Positions 15,326-24,353 of a DNA stretch of 38,964 bases are shown piece by piece. The notes below the pieces were generated by a model that saw nothing but the letters and a program-made list of their open reading frames with translations, ran no database searches and was not told the DNA's origin. A program made the position numbers and the translations under genes. This stretch comes from Acidimicrobiaceae bacterium (GTDB lineage: Bacteria; Actinomycetota; Acidimicrobiia; Acidimicrobiales; RAAP-2): the NCBI GenBank assembly GCA_003169235.1, contig PMPX01000214.1:1-38964 (forward strand), in the 5' to 3' direction. Within the stretch, counting starts at the first letter, position 1. Every line of letters starts with the position of its first letter.

Positions 15326-16885
15326 GTGGTGACGACGGGCTTGGTGGCCTCCGTCCCCTCGGTGCCGGCGGAGCCGGTCTCTGAGGAGAGAGTCGAGACG
15401 CGGCGCTGGCGCCTCGCCGTCGTCGCGGAGCTGGTGCTCGGGGGGATCCTCGGGTCGTTGTTCCTCGGCACCCACAGCCTCTTCCTCGACGAGTCCGTGA
15501 GTGCCAGCCTGGCCACGGCACCCTGGCACCGTTTCGTCAACGTCGTGAGCCACCGCGAGGCGAACATGGTGCTCTACTACGTGCTGTTGCGCGGGTGGGT
15601 CGTGCTGGGTCACAGCGAGATCGCACTCCGGAGCCTGTCCGTGGTCCTCGCCGTCGGCGCGTTGTGGGTGGTGATCCTGCTGGCGCGCTCGCTGTTCGGC
15701 CGTCGCGTGGCGCTCCTCGCCGGGCTGCTGCTCGCAGTGAACCCGCTGTACGTCCAGTTCGCGCAGGACGTCCGGGGGTACTCCCTGGCGCTCCTCCTGG
15801 TCTCCGCGTCCTGCCTCCTCTTCGTCCGGGGCATCCGGCAGGTCGATCCGCCTCCCCGGCTGTGCTGGACGGCCTACACCCTCGTTACCGCGCTGGCCGC
15901 CTACAGCAACTTCTGGGCGGCGTTGGTCCCCGTCGCGCAGGCGTTGTCCCTGGCGTTCTTGCCGTCGGGACGCATCCCGTGGCGCCGGGTGCTGCCGTCG
16001 GCTGCCGCACTGGTCGTGCTGCTGGTGCCGCTGGGGCTGCTGATCCAGTCCACCGACAGTGCCGGCGTCAACTGGGCCGCGGGGTCCTCGGCCGGGCATC
16101 TGTTCACGCACATCCGGGCGACGGTCCCGCACGCCGTGCTCGACGTGCTGGTACTGGCGGCGGCGGTCTTCGTCGTGGCGGTGATCTTCCTGGCGCGCCG
16201 GCGCCCGGGCGTGACCGGCGTGTTCGCCCGCCACTGGCCGCTCCTGTTCACGGCGTGCTGGCTGGTCGTGCCGGTCGCCGCCGTGATCCTTCTCTCCCTG
16301 GTGGACAAGCCGCTGCTCGTGGTGCGCTACCTGATGGTCAGTCTTCCGCCGGCGATCCTTCTCGTGGCGCTGGCGATCGACCGCATCGCCTCGCTCACCC
16401 GCCGCGGCGCCACCGCCGTCGCGGCGGTGCTGCTGGTGCTGGCCGTCGGCCTGTCGGCTGTCGGTGTCGCGCAGTGGTATTCCCTGGGCGGGCCCCAGGA
16501 CTTCCGCTCGACCGTCGCGTACATCGCCGCCCGGGCGCAGCCGGGGGACGGCGTGCTCATCTTCGCCCCCTACGAGCGGGTGCCCGTCGAGTGGTACCTG
16601 GTCGGGCGGCCGGTCACCGAGCGCGAGGTGCACCCCGTCTACCCGACGACGGCGTGGGGTGTGGACCCGCTGTACTTCGACGGGAACGTGCCGTTCAGCG
16701 CGAGCGCGGTCGAGCAGGCGGCATCGGGGTACCAGCGGCTCTGGCTCGTGAGCGTGACGGCGGACCAGTCCCTGTACCCGGCTCAGGCGGCGGCGGTGGA
16801 CGCGGCCCTGCGACGGGCCGGGTTCACGCCGGCCGGCACCCGGACCTTCCGTGGTGTGGACGTCACCGAAGAGGTGCGGGGGTGA
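15326..16885 (+). CDS. GT-C type membrane glycosyltransferase (GT39/mannosyltransferase-like)
   Basis: A polytopic membrane protein of about 519 residues with ~10-12 helices. The first extracytoplasmic loop has SLFLDESVSASLA, where GT-C enzymes carry the catalytic acidic pair. A later loop has NPLYVQFAQDVRGYSL, typical of the GT39/ArnT-like superfamily, whose members use polyprenyl-phosphate sugars. A soluble tail follows the last helix (~residue 385 on). The start is uncertain: two GTGs at 15326 and 15329 precede the first hydrophobic segment, but the G-rich stretch at 15293-15303 is far upstream. A longer frame from 15197 would overlap the priming transferase and lacks similarity. It probably decorates the polymer outside the membrane. 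The stop overlaps the next GTG in GTGA. Confidence 0.85.
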   Translation: MVTTGLVASVPSVPAEPVSEERVETRRWRLAVVAELVLGGILGSLFLGTHSLFLDESVSASLATAPWHRFVNVVSHREANMVLYYVLLRGWVVLGHSEIALRSLSVVLAVGALWVVILLARSLFGRRVALLAGLLLAVNPLYVQFAQDVRGYSLALLLVSASCLLFVRGIRQVDPPPRLCWTAYTLVTALAAYSNFWAALVPVAQALSLAFLPSGRIPWRRVLPSAAALVVLLVPLGLLIQSTDSAGVNWAAGSSAGHLFTHIRATVPHAVLDVLVLAAAVFVVAVIFLARRRPGVTGVFARHWPLLFTACWLVVPVAAVILLSLVDKPLLVVRYLMVSLPPAILLVALAIDRIASLTRRGATAVAAVLLVLAVGLSAVGVAQWYSLGGPQDFRSTVAYIAARAQPGDGVLIFAPYERVPVEWYLVGRPVTEREVHPVYPTTAWGVDPLYFDGNVPFSASAVEQAASGYQRLWLVSVTADQSLYPAQAAAVDAALRRAGFTPAGTRTFRGVDVTEEVRG

Positions 16886-18069
16886 GCCGGCCGCGCCTCG
16901 GAACGAGCGCGGCGGTGGGCGCACTGGTCGCCGGCGCCACCGCCGGCCATGTCCTCTATCCGGCGTGGTTGGCGTGGCGCACCCGCGGCGGCCGCGGCCG
17001 GGTCGCACCCGCGACGGCACCCCCGGCACCCGGCGCATGGCCGGACCTCACCGTCCTGGTGCCGGCCTACCGGGAGGCCGGTGTGATCGCCGACAAGTTG
17101 GACGACCTCCGGGCGAACGGCTATCCGGGCCGCCTCCGGATCCTCGTGATCGCCGACGGGGATCCCGAGACCGCGGCGGCCGCGGAGCGAGCGGGCGCCC
17201 GCGCCCTGGCCTCTGAGCAGCGGCTCGGCAAGTCCCAAGCCCTCAACTGGGGCTTCGTGGAGGCCGATACCCCAATCGTGGTGATCAGCGACGCCAACAA
17301 CCGCCTTGCCCCCGGTGCCCTCGCCGCGGTGGTGGAGCACTTTGCCGATCCCGAGGTGGGTGCGGTGGCCGGCGAGAAGCTCGAAGACGACGGCGGAGGG
17401 GGCGAGAGCCTGTACTGGAGGTTCGAGTCGTGGCTGAAGCAGCGAGAGGACCGGCTGGGCACGACGATCGGCCTGGTGGGCGAGCTCTCCGCCATCCGCA
17501 CCGAGGCCTGGCGTCCCATCCCCGCCGACGTCGCCATCGACGATCTGTGGGCGGCGCTCGACATCATTGAGCAGGGCTACCGGGTCGCCTACGAACCCCG
17601 GGCCCGGGCGCTCGATCCGGCCGTGCCGTCCCTGGCCGTCCAGTGGGAGCGCCGGACGCGCAACGTCTCCGGCGCGCTGCACGTCCTCGTGCGCCGCCGC
17701 CGGCAGCTGCGGCCGTCGGCGGGTCTCGTGGCCGCCGAGCTGTGGGGGCATCGCCTGGTCCGCTTCACGGTGGGCCCCCTGTCGCATCTGGCCCTCGTGG
17801 CTCTCTCGGCCTCCAAGGTGCGTTCGAGCAGGCTGGCCCGGCTCTTCCTGTTCGCCAACCTGTGCGGCTGCGCCGGCCTGGTGGCGAGCACCCGGGCCGT
17901 CGACACCGCGGCCGGGGATGCCGCGGTCGGACCCACCCCCCGCCGCCTGCTGGCCGCCGCGGCGGCGGGGTCGGGACAGGTCATGTTCCTCCAGGCCGTC
18001 GCGCTGGGCGGCATGGCGCGCTACGCGCGTGGTGACCGGCCGACCATGTGGTCGACTGTGGAGCGATGA
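16882..18069 (+). CDS. Glycosyltransferase family 2, membrane-associated
   Basis: A 395-residue GT-A-fold transferase of the cellulose-synthase-like style. A short hydrophobic N-terminus (~8-30) is followed by DLTVLVPAYREAGVI (55-69), VIADGDPE (nucleotide-binding Asp), VVISDANNR with D137 in the metal-binding position, VAIDDLWAALDI with the likely catalytic base near D220/D221, and QWERRTRN (254-261), a variant of the QxxRW motif. C-terminal hydrophobic segments (~290-385) suggest membrane attachment. The GTG start at 16882 overlaps the previous stop by four bases, indicating translational coupling. The sugar donor is unknown. It probably extends the lipid-linked repeat unit on the cytoplasmic side. 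Confidence 0.9.
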   Translation: MSRPRLGTSAAVGALVAGATAGHVLYPAWLAWRTRGGRGRVAPATAPPAPGAWPDLTVLVPAYREAGVIADKLDDLRANGYPGRLRILVIADGDPETAAAAERAGARALASEQRLGKSQALNWGFVEADTPIVVISDANNRLAPGALAAVVEHFADPEVGAVAGEKLEDDGGGGESLYWRFESWLKQREDRLGTTIGLVGELSAIRTEAWRPIPADVAIDDLWAALDIIEQGYRVAYEPRARALDPAVPSLAVQWERRTRNVSGALHVLVRRRRQLRPSAGLVAAELWGHRLVRFTVGPLSHLALVALSASKVRSSRLARLFLFANLCGCAGLVASTRAVDTAAGDAAVGPTPRRLLAAAAAGSGQVMFLQAVALGGMARYARGDRPTMWSTVER

Positions 18070-19292
18070 GTGGCAAGGCGACGCGGCCGGACCCCGGCGC
18101 ACCCGGCCGGCTGAGCGTCCTCGTCGTTTCGATCTCGCCCGAGGTGTGGGGGGCCGAACGGAGCCTGCTCGGCCTGGCGCCGCTCCTGGAGGAGCAGGGG
18201 GTCGCGCTGACGTTGGCGTCGCCACCCGGCCGCCTCTCCGAGGCGTGGTCGAGCCTGGGTCTCCCTCATGTGGAGTTCTCCGCCCCGGACCGCCTCGGAC
18301 TGCGGGCGGACGGCGGCGGACGCCCCGGCGTGCGCGCCTTGTCGAAGGAGATCGCCAGCACGGCGCGCAGCGCGCGACGCCTGGCGCAGCTGGCGCGGGG
18401 TGCGGACGTGGTCCACTCCAACAGCTTGTGGGCCCATCTGGACTGTGCCGTGGCCGGCCGGCTCGCCCGCCGGCCGGTGGTCCTGGAACTGCACGACCTC
18501 GTGCGTCCCGGGCTGGGCCGCGTCGTGCTGAGGGCGTCCGTGCGGCTGGCGTCCGGCGGCATCGCGGTCAGCCAGGCGGTCGCGGACACAGTGGGGACGG
18601 GCCTGCGTCGCCTCCGCGTCATTCCCCAGGCCGTGGACCCGGAGCGATTCCATCCCGGCCCGCCGGACGCGTCCTGGAGAGCACGGCTGAGCAGCCGACC
18701 CGACGAGCCCATCGTCGGTGTGGTCGGCCGTGTCGATCCCGAGAAGGGCATCAGGACCGTGGTGCAGGCCATGAGCATGCTCGACGGGCCGGCGCGGCGC
18801 AGCCACCTTGCCGTCGTGGGTGCCCCGGGCCTCGACGACGGCGCCTACGAGGCCCAAGTGCGAGCGGAAGCGTCAGACCTGCTCGGCGAGCGCGCCCGCT
18901 TCGTGGGCCCGGTCGACGAGGTGCCCGCCGTGTTGCGTTCGCTCGACGTGCTCGTCAACGCCTCCACGTCGGAGCCTTTCGGGTTGAGCATCCTGGAGGC
19001 ACAGGCGTCCGGCGTCCCGGTGATCGGAACCGATGCTGGCGGCATCCCCGAGTTCGTCACCGATGGCCGGACGGGGCTGCTCGTCGCGCCCGGTCGACCG
19101 GATGCCCTGGCGGCCGGCCTCGACCGCCTGCTCGGAGCGCCGGCCCTGCGCCACGAACTGGCGGCCGCGGCCCGCCACGACGTCGTGGCGCATCACACGT
19201 TGGCCGCCCGGGCGCGGGCGGTGGCCGACCTGTACCGCGAGGTGGCCCGGGCGAGGGCCACGGAAGGCGCGGGGGCGGGGGCGGCGCGGTGA
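18066..19292 (+). CDS. Glycosyltransferase family 4 (first of three)
   Basis: A 408-residue GT-B-fold retaining glycosyltransferase. The N-terminal domain has the acceptor-side VWGAERSLLGLAPLL (28-42) and ELHDLVRPG. The C-terminal nucleotide-sugar domain shows VVGRVDPEKGIRTV (219-232) and the EX7E motif SEPFGLSILEA (E303 and E311), followed by GTDAGGIPEF. The ATG at 18066 overlaps the previous stop (ATGA); the frame is open a little further upstream but lacks a better site. It is probably cytoplasmic, adding one sugar to the undecaprenyl-linked intermediate. The linkage is not predictable. Confidence 0.92.
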   Translation: MSGKATRPDPGAPGRLSVLVVSISPEVWGAERSLLGLAPLLEEQGVALTLASPPGRLSEAWSSLGLPHVEFSAPDRLGLRADGGGRPGVRALSKEIASTARSARRLAQLARGADVVHSNSLWAHLDCAVAGRLARRPVVLELHDLVRPGLGRVVLRASVRLASGGIAVSQAVADTVGTGLRRLRVIPQAVDPERFHPGPPDASWRARLSSRPDEPIVGVVGRVDPEKGIRTVVQAMSMLDGPARRSHLAVVGAPGLDDGAYEAQVRAEASDLLGERARFVGPVDEVPAVLRSLDVLVNASTSEPFGLSILEAQASGVPVIGTDAGGIPEFVTDGRTGLLVAPGRPDALAAGLDRLLGAPALRHELAAAARHDVVAHHTLAARARAVADLYREVARARATEGAGAGAAR

Positions 19293-20431
19293 GGACCCTC
19301 ATGGTGACCAAGTTCCTGCCGTTGCCGGACAACAACGGGGGGCACCAGCGCTCCCTGGCGATCGCCCGCCGCCTCGCCGGCCTCGGCGACCTCGTGCTGT
19401 GTGGGTACGACGACGGCACCGCGGACAGGGCGGGCCTGCGCGACCTCGGGATCGACGTCCGGGCCGTCCCGTGGCGGGTGACGCCGGTGGGGGTGGCCCG
19501 TGGGATGCTGGCGACGCGCAGCCTCTCGGCGGCACGGTTCTGGAGCCCGGCGATGGTCGAGACGGTCCGCGGCGCGGCGGACGAAATGGCCGTCGACCTG
19601 TTGCAGGTCGAGTACCAGCAGATGGTGCCGTTCGTGCTCGACCTCCCGGCGAAGACATCGGTCCTCGACCTCCACAACGTCGAGTCGGCCCTCGTGGCGA
19701 GCTACGCGCGGGCCCGCCGGGGTGTGCCCGCCGCGCTGCTCCGCTCCGAGTCGGCCGCGTTGAGGCGGATGGAGCGACGCACGATCGGGGAATTCGACCA
19801 CGTGGTCGTGGTGAGCGAGGAGGAGCGGGCCAGGCTGCCCGCCGGCGCTCGCTCCGTCCTCGTCTGCCCCAACGGCCGGGAGCCGTCGGTGGTGCTCCCC
19901 GACGCGCCGGACGCGGTCGTGGCCTTCGTGGCCACCATGGGATGGGCCCCCAACGTCGATGCCGCCGTCTGGCTCGGCCGCGACATCTGGCCCCGGGTGC
20001 TGGCCCGGGTTCCCGGGGCCCAACTCCTCATCGTCGGCAAGGACCCGGCCCCGGCGGTGCGCGCCCTGGCCGGCGGGAGCGTCCAGGTGACCGGAACGGT
20101 GGACGACGTGACCCCCTACCTGGCACGGTCCCGCGTCGTCGTCGCCCCGCTGCGGGCCGGCGGAGGTACCCGGCTCAAGATCATGGAGGCGCTCGACGTC
20201 GGCCGGCCCGTCGTGGCCACCTCCGTCGGCTGCGAGGGGATGCAGGACCTGGTGGGCCGGGGCGTGGTCGTGGCGGACAGTGCCGGGGGACTGGCCGACG
20301 CCATCGCGGGGCTCCTGCTCGACCCCGCCCGGGCCTCAGCGCTCGGGCAGGCCGGCCACGACGCGGTGGTCGCCGACCACACCTGGGACGCCGCGCTGGC
20401 GCCGCTGCTCCAGGCGGTACGCCCGTGTTGA
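19289..20431 (+). CDS. Glycosyltransferase family 4 (second of three)
   Basis: A 380-residue GT-B enzyme with an unusually short opening, MRTLMVTKFLPLPDNNGGHQRS, typical of WcaI/RfaG-like family members that begin directly with the first beta strand. LDLHNVESAL (127-136) lies in the N-domain. The C-domain has VATMGWAPNVDAAVWL (214-229) and APLRAGGGTRLKIMEALDVG (286-305) with the conserved EA pair, then GCEGMQ. The GTG at 19289 overlaps the preceding stop (GTGA). The sequence differs clearly from the other two GT4s here, so it is a distinct enzyme rather than a recent duplicate. Confidence 0.92.
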   Translation: MRTLMVTKFLPLPDNNGGHQRSLAIARRLAGLGDLVLCGYDDGTADRAGLRDLGIDVRAVPWRVTPVGVARGMLATRSLSAARFWSPAMVETVRGAADEMAVDLLQVEYQQMVPFVLDLPAKTSVLDLHNVESALVASYARARRGVPAALLRSESAALRRMERRTIGEFDHVVVVSEEERARLPAGARSVLVCPNGREPSVVLPDAPDAVVAFVATMGWAPNVDAAVWLGRDIWPRVLARVPGAQLLIVGKDPAPAVRALAGGSVQVTGTVDDVTPYLARSRVVVAPLRAGGGTRLKIMEALDVGRPVVATSVGCEGMQDLVGRGVVVADSAGGLADAIAGLLLDPARASALGQAGHDAVVADHTWDAALAPLLQAVRPC

Positions 20432-21870
20432 AGCTGGTGGAGGCCGTCATCGCGCTCGGACTGGCGGCCGCCGTCGTGGCGCTCTTCGTTCGTTGGGAGC
20501 GGGAGGGCAAGGAGCAGCTCGTGCCGCTCGTCCTCCTCGGGCTGTTGGTGGTGGAGGCCACGATCTACGCCGACGACAACACGCTGCCGCGCAGCATCTT
20601 CCACCCCGGATCGGGGTCGGCGCAGCTGCGACTGCCCGAGATCTACATCACGCTCGCGCTGGTGGCGCGCCTCATCGCGCGGGGGAAGCCCACGCGGATC
20701 GGCCTCCCGGCCGGCCTCTGGCTCGCCTTCGCGGCCTGGTTGGCGGTCGGCGCGGTGGAGGGGAGGCTCTATCACAACGCCCTGTCGCAGGATCTCTTCG
20801 AGGCCAAGGACATCCTGTACATCGTCGGGGCGTACGCGCTGGCCGCGGGAGTGCCGCTGCGGCGCTACTTCGACCGAGGCGACCTGTTCAAGCTCGGAAG
20901 CCTCTGCGTCGCGTGCGCGTCGCTGCTGGACGTGATGACGATCGCGCACATCGGCCTCAACACGAACCTGCCACTCCTCCCGCTGCAGAACTTCGGCCTC
21001 GACGGTTCCGGGGCGGCGGCCCTGTTCGTCGCCATCGGAACGATGTGCTTCCTCACCAGGTTGGCGTCCGGAACCGTCCGGGTACGCCATGTCGTGGCGT
21101 TGGTCCCGTTGATCGCCGCCGTCGTGTTGGCCGACCAGCGTGCCGTGCTGGTGAATCTCGGCGCGGTGGTCCTGGTGCTGCTGCTCGTGCTGCTCGTCGG
21201 GCACCGCCAGAGCGTGGGCCAGAGCCTCCACGTCAAGTCGGGCCAGGTCGTGGTGACCCTCCTGGCCGTCGTCGCGGTCGGCATCGTGGTCGTGGTCGTG
21301 CCGGCCGCGGCCGACCGTCAGCCGGCGCGGATCCCGCTCGCCTCGACCTTCGAGAACCTCTTCCACGGTGGGGCGAAGGCGGAGTCGGCTCAGGATCGCC
21401 TGAACCTGGCGTCCGAGGCGGAAGCCCTCATTCCCCAGCACCTGGTCATCGGATGGGGCCTCGGGGTGGAGCTGCAGTACTACGAAACCGGGTCCCGCTC
21501 GGTGAAGACCATCGCGTACGCCCACAACATCGTGCTGGACCTGTGGCTCCGGGTCGGCCTCATCGGCCTGCTGCTCTTCGTCTTCGCGCTGTGGGCTTCG
21601 GTCGCCGATGGGCTCAAGGTGTGGCGACGACATACGGACCCGGTGACCGCCGCCCTGGCCCTGGCTCTGGTGGCCGTGCTGGCGGGACTCCTGGCCACGG
21701 CGTTCATTGAGCCCCTTCTCGACGAGTACCGGCTTGCCACCCTGTTCGGTGTCAGCATCGGCATGCTGCGGGCCACGGTCACGTCCATGGACATGACGAG
21801 CCGATTGCCGACCTGGCGGGGCGAGGTGAACCGCTTGCGGCCCGCGGCGGGGGGTGTCCCGTGGACCTAG
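20425..21870 (+). CDS. O-antigen ligase / Wzy-like polysaccharide polymerase
   Basis: A multi-pass membrane protein of about 481 residues with ~11-12 hydrophobic helices. VLADQRAVLVNLGAVVL and the large outer loop (FENLFHGGAKAESAQDRLNL) are followed by AYAHNIVLDLWLRVGLIGLLLFV, the characteristic Wzy_C / O-antigen-ligase segment. In a Wzx/Wzy-type pathway it would join flipped repeat units into a polymer on the outer face of the membrane. It may instead be a ligase; the two cannot be separated by eye. The start is GTG at 20425 (7-base overlap with the previous gene) or TTG at 20428 (4-base TTGA overlap). Confidence 0.88.
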   Translation: MLKLVEAVIALGLAAAVVALFVRWEREGKEQLVPLVLLGLLVVEATIYADDNTLPRSIFHPGSGSAQLRLPEIYITLALVARLIARGKPTRIGLPAGLWLAFAAWLAVGAVEGRLYHNALSQDLFEAKDILYIVGAYALAAGVPLRRYFDRGDLFKLGSLCVACASLLDVMTIAHIGLNTNLPLLPLQNFGLDGSGAAALFVAIGTMCFLTRLASGTVRVRHVVALVPLIAAVVLADQRAVLVNLGAVVLVLLLVLLVGHRQSVGQSLHVKSGQVVVTLLAVVAVGIVVVVVPAAADRQPARIPLASTFENLFHGGAKAESAQDRLNLASEAEALIPQHLVIGWGLGVELQYYETGSRSVKTIAYAHNIVLDLWLRVGLIGLLLFVFALWASVADGLKVWRRHTDPVTAALALALVAVLAGLLATAFIEPLLDEYRLATLFGVSIGMLRATVTSMDMTSRLPTWRGEVNRLRPAAGGVPWT

Positions 21871-23003
21871 CGATCGGGATCCACTCCATGGCCCCCGCCG
21901 GGGGGACGGAGCTGAACGTGTTCCAGGTCTCGCGCGGGTTGGCGCAGCGCGGCCATGCCATCGACCTGATCGCGGCGCGGGACGGCAGCCTGGCCGACGA
22001 GTACCGGACCTTCTGCCGGAGTGTGACCAGGCGTCCGGTCTTCGACTTCGCCCGCTCGACGGCCCTGCGCGACCTGGTGCGCATGGCACCGGCCGTGGTC
22101 GCGGCCGCCAGGAAGAAGCCCGACGTCGTCTACCCCAATCGGTTCGCCGAGATCGTATGGGCGGTGGCGGCGGGCCGGCTGTCGGGGGCACCCGTCGTCT
22201 GTCACCTCCACGAGATCCGTCATGCCCGACCGGGGTCGTTCCCCAATGAGCACGTGCGCCGGTTCATCGCCGTCTCCGAGTTCCTCAAAGGCCAGTGGGT
22301 GGAGATCGGGCTCAACCCGGATCTCATCGACGTGGTCCACAACGGGGTGTCGTCCGACCAGTACCCCGCCGGCGGGAAGGAGGAGCGGGCCAGCGCCCGT
22401 GCCCGTCTCGGACTTCCCCAGGAGGGGTTCATCGCCCTGTACTTCGGGCGCCTCGACCCGGAGAAGGGGATCGACGTACTGCTCGACGCCTGGCGGAGGC
22501 TCGGCCTGGGCGGCGAAGAGGGGCGGCTCCTGCTCGTCGGCTCACCGAGCACCCACCTCCGGGACGGGAACCGGTACGTCGAGGGTCTCCAGGCGAACGC
22601 CCCGCCGGGGTGCATCTGGCTGCCGTCGCAGGCGGACGTGGTGCCCCCGTTGCACGCCGCGGACGTGGTGGTCCTCCCGACCATCTGCGACGAGGGCTTC
22701 CCGCGGGTGATCGTCGAGGCGATGGCCACCGGCCGCCCGGCCCTCGCCTCCCGGATCGGCGGGATCCCCGAGCTCCTCACGGGGGAGTTCGAGCGGTTCC
22801 TGATGGAGCCCGGCGATGCGGGGATGATCGCCTCCGCCCTGGACAGCCTCGTAGGCTGGCAGCAGCGGGAGCCTGAGCTGGCCGGCCGCTGCAGCGCTCA
22901 TATTCGGGATCACTTCTCACTCGACCGGCTGGTGGAAGGTGTGGAGCGGTCGCTCACCGCGGCCGCCGGAGAGGTGCAAGGAGAGGGATCGGCGTGGATC
23001 TGA
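21861..23003 (+). CDS. Glycosyltransferase family 4 (third of three)
   Basis: A 380-residue GT-B enzyme. The N-domain has IHSMAPAGGTELNVFQVSRG (7-26) for acceptor/donor binding and VCHLHEIRHARPG (113-125). The C-domain has YFGRLDPEKGIDVLLDAW (194-211) and the EX7E motif DEGFPRVIVEAMATGRP (E278 and E286), followed by SRIGGIPELL. It starts with GTG at 21861, ten bases inside the polymerase gene, and ends ten bases inside the next. The neighbouring Wzy, Wzz and Wzx functions place it in repeat-unit assembly. The sugar specificity is not known. Confidence 0.92.
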   Translation: MDLAIGIHSMAPAGGTELNVFQVSRGLAQRGHAIDLIAARDGSLADEYRTFCRSVTRRPVFDFARSTALRDLVRMAPAVVAAARKKPDVVYPNRFAEIVWAVAAGRLSGAPVVCHLHEIRHARPGSFPNEHVRRFIAVSEFLKGQWVEIGLNPDLIDVVHNGVSSDQYPAGGKEERASARARLGLPQEGFIALYFGRLDPEKGIDVLLDAWRRLGLGGEEGRLLLVGSPSTHLRDGNRYVEGLQANAPPGCIWLPSQADVVPPLHAADVVVLPTICDEGFPRVIVEAMATGRPALASRIGGIPELLTGEFERFLMEPGDAGMIASALDSLVGWQQREPELAGRCSAHIRDHFSLDRLVEGVERSLTAAAGEVQGEGSAWI

Positions 23004-24349
23004 GGCAGATCGTGCGCACCGTGCGCGCCAACTGGGTCGTGGCTCTGGTCACCTTCCTCGTGTGCGTGGGCATCGGCGCAGCCTTCGCCGTGCTGCCTGC
23101 GAAGCAGTACCAGGCCTCGGTCGTGCTCCTGGCGCAGCCTCCGCCGGGTGCCTCCGACCCGGGCTCGGACGTGGGTGCGATCCAGATCGAGGTCCCCCAG
23201 ATCGTGGTGGAAGCGACCAACGCGGGCGTGGCCGACCAGGCGCGCGCGCTCGTGCCCGCCCGCTACCGGTCCGAGCCCGTGAAACTGTCGGCAACCGGTG
23301 ATCCCGGCTCCAACTCGGTGACCATCGTCGCCACCAGCAGCGACCCGGCCGTCGCCCAGGCCTATGCCAACGCCCTGGCGGCCAAGGTGCTGCAGCTCAC
23401 GAACCGCGAGGCGACGACGACCCTCGTCCTGTCGGAACTGGGTCCGGCTCAGCTCCCGACCACACCGACGAATCCCCGCAAGACCATCGTCGTGGCGTCC
23501 ATCGCCCTCGGTCTGATCCTGGCCGTGTTCGCCGCCCTGGAGGCGGCCTCCCTGCGCCGTCGTTTCGTGACCGCCGACGAGATCCGCGAGCGGGTCGGGC
23601 TGACCGTCCTGGGCGAGGTGCCGTTGCTGATCCACGCCGGCGGAGGCCCTGCCGAGATCTTCGAATCCACCGAGGACCAGCGCGCCCTCGAGGCGTTCCA
23701 GCAGCTTCGCAGCTCGCTCCACCTCCTGTTCCAGGAGACGAGCCCCACCATCGCGGTGACCTCCTGGGATGCTCGTGAGGGCAAGTCGTCCGTCGCGTCC
23801 CACGTGGCGTGGGCGCTGGCGATGCCGGGTCGCTCCGTCGTGGCGGTCGACTGCGACCTGCGCAAGCCCACGCTCCACGAGATCTTCGGGGTGGCCCTCT
23901 CGCCCGGCGTGAGCGACTACTTCGCCGCGGCCGGCCCGGACGAGCTCATGGCCCCCACGGGCAACCGCTACCTCGATCTGATCCCGGCCGGCGTGCCGGG
24001 ACGGCACCCGACGGACATCGTGACGGCCGACGTGCCCCGGCTCCTGGCCGCCCTCCACGAGTCGGACCGGACGATCATCGTCGACTGCCCGCCACTGTCG
24101 GGCGTGGCCGAGACCAGGATCCTGGTGGCCAAGGCGGACGCCGTGGTGCTCGTGGTCGACGCCCGGAAGTTCGACCCCGAGCATCTCGAGCAGAGCCTGG
24201 TGCAGCTGCGAGCCTCCGGTGCCAACGTGGCGGGCATCGTGCTGAACCGCGTGCGACGCCGGAAGGTCGACGAGAGCTACGGCTACTACGGGTCGACCTC
24301 CGAGCAGGAGGCCAGCACGTGGCGCCGCTGGCTCGCCCGATCCGGCTAG
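22994..24349 (+). CDS. Wzz/BY-kinase fusion: polysaccharide co-polymerase with tyrosine-kinase-like domain
   Basis: A 451-residue inner-membrane protein that sets polymer chain length. Two helices (~13-34 and ~164-184) bracket an extracellular Wzz domain. The cytoplasmic part is a bacterial tyrosine-kinase (CpsD/Etk-like) P-loop domain: Walker A TSWDAREGKSS (256-266), Walker A' VDCDLRKP (285-292) and Walker B IIVDCPP (361-367). Walker A has DAREGKSS rather than the more usual PGEGKS/T. The C-terminus has only a small tyrosine cluster, YGYYG, with Y429, Y431 and Y432, as target for autophosphorylation. No separate phosphatase is seen nearby. The GTG at 22994 overlaps the GT4 gene by ten bases. 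Confidence 0.92.
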   Translation: MDLRQIVRTVRANWVVALVTFLVCVGIGAAFAVLPAKQYQASVVLLAQPPPGASDPGSDVGAIQIEVPQIVVEATNAGVADQARALVPARYRSEPVKLSATGDPGSNSVTIVATSSDPAVAQAYANALAAKVLQLTNREATTTLVLSELGPAQLPTTPTNPRKTIVVASIALGLILAVFAALEAASLRRRFVTADEIRERVGLTVLGEVPLLIHAGGGPAEIFESTEDQRALEAFQQLRSSLHLLFQETSPTIAVTSWDAREGKSSVASHVAWALAMPGRSVVAVDCDLRKPTLHEIFGVALSPGVSDYFAAAGPDELMAPTGNRYLDLIPAGVPGRHPTDIVTADVPRLLAALHESDRTIIVDCPPLSGVAETRILVAKADAVVLVVDARKFDPEHLEQSLVQLRASGANVAGIVLNRVRRRKVDESYGYYGSTSEQEASTWRRWLARSG

Positions 24350-24353
24350 GGAC

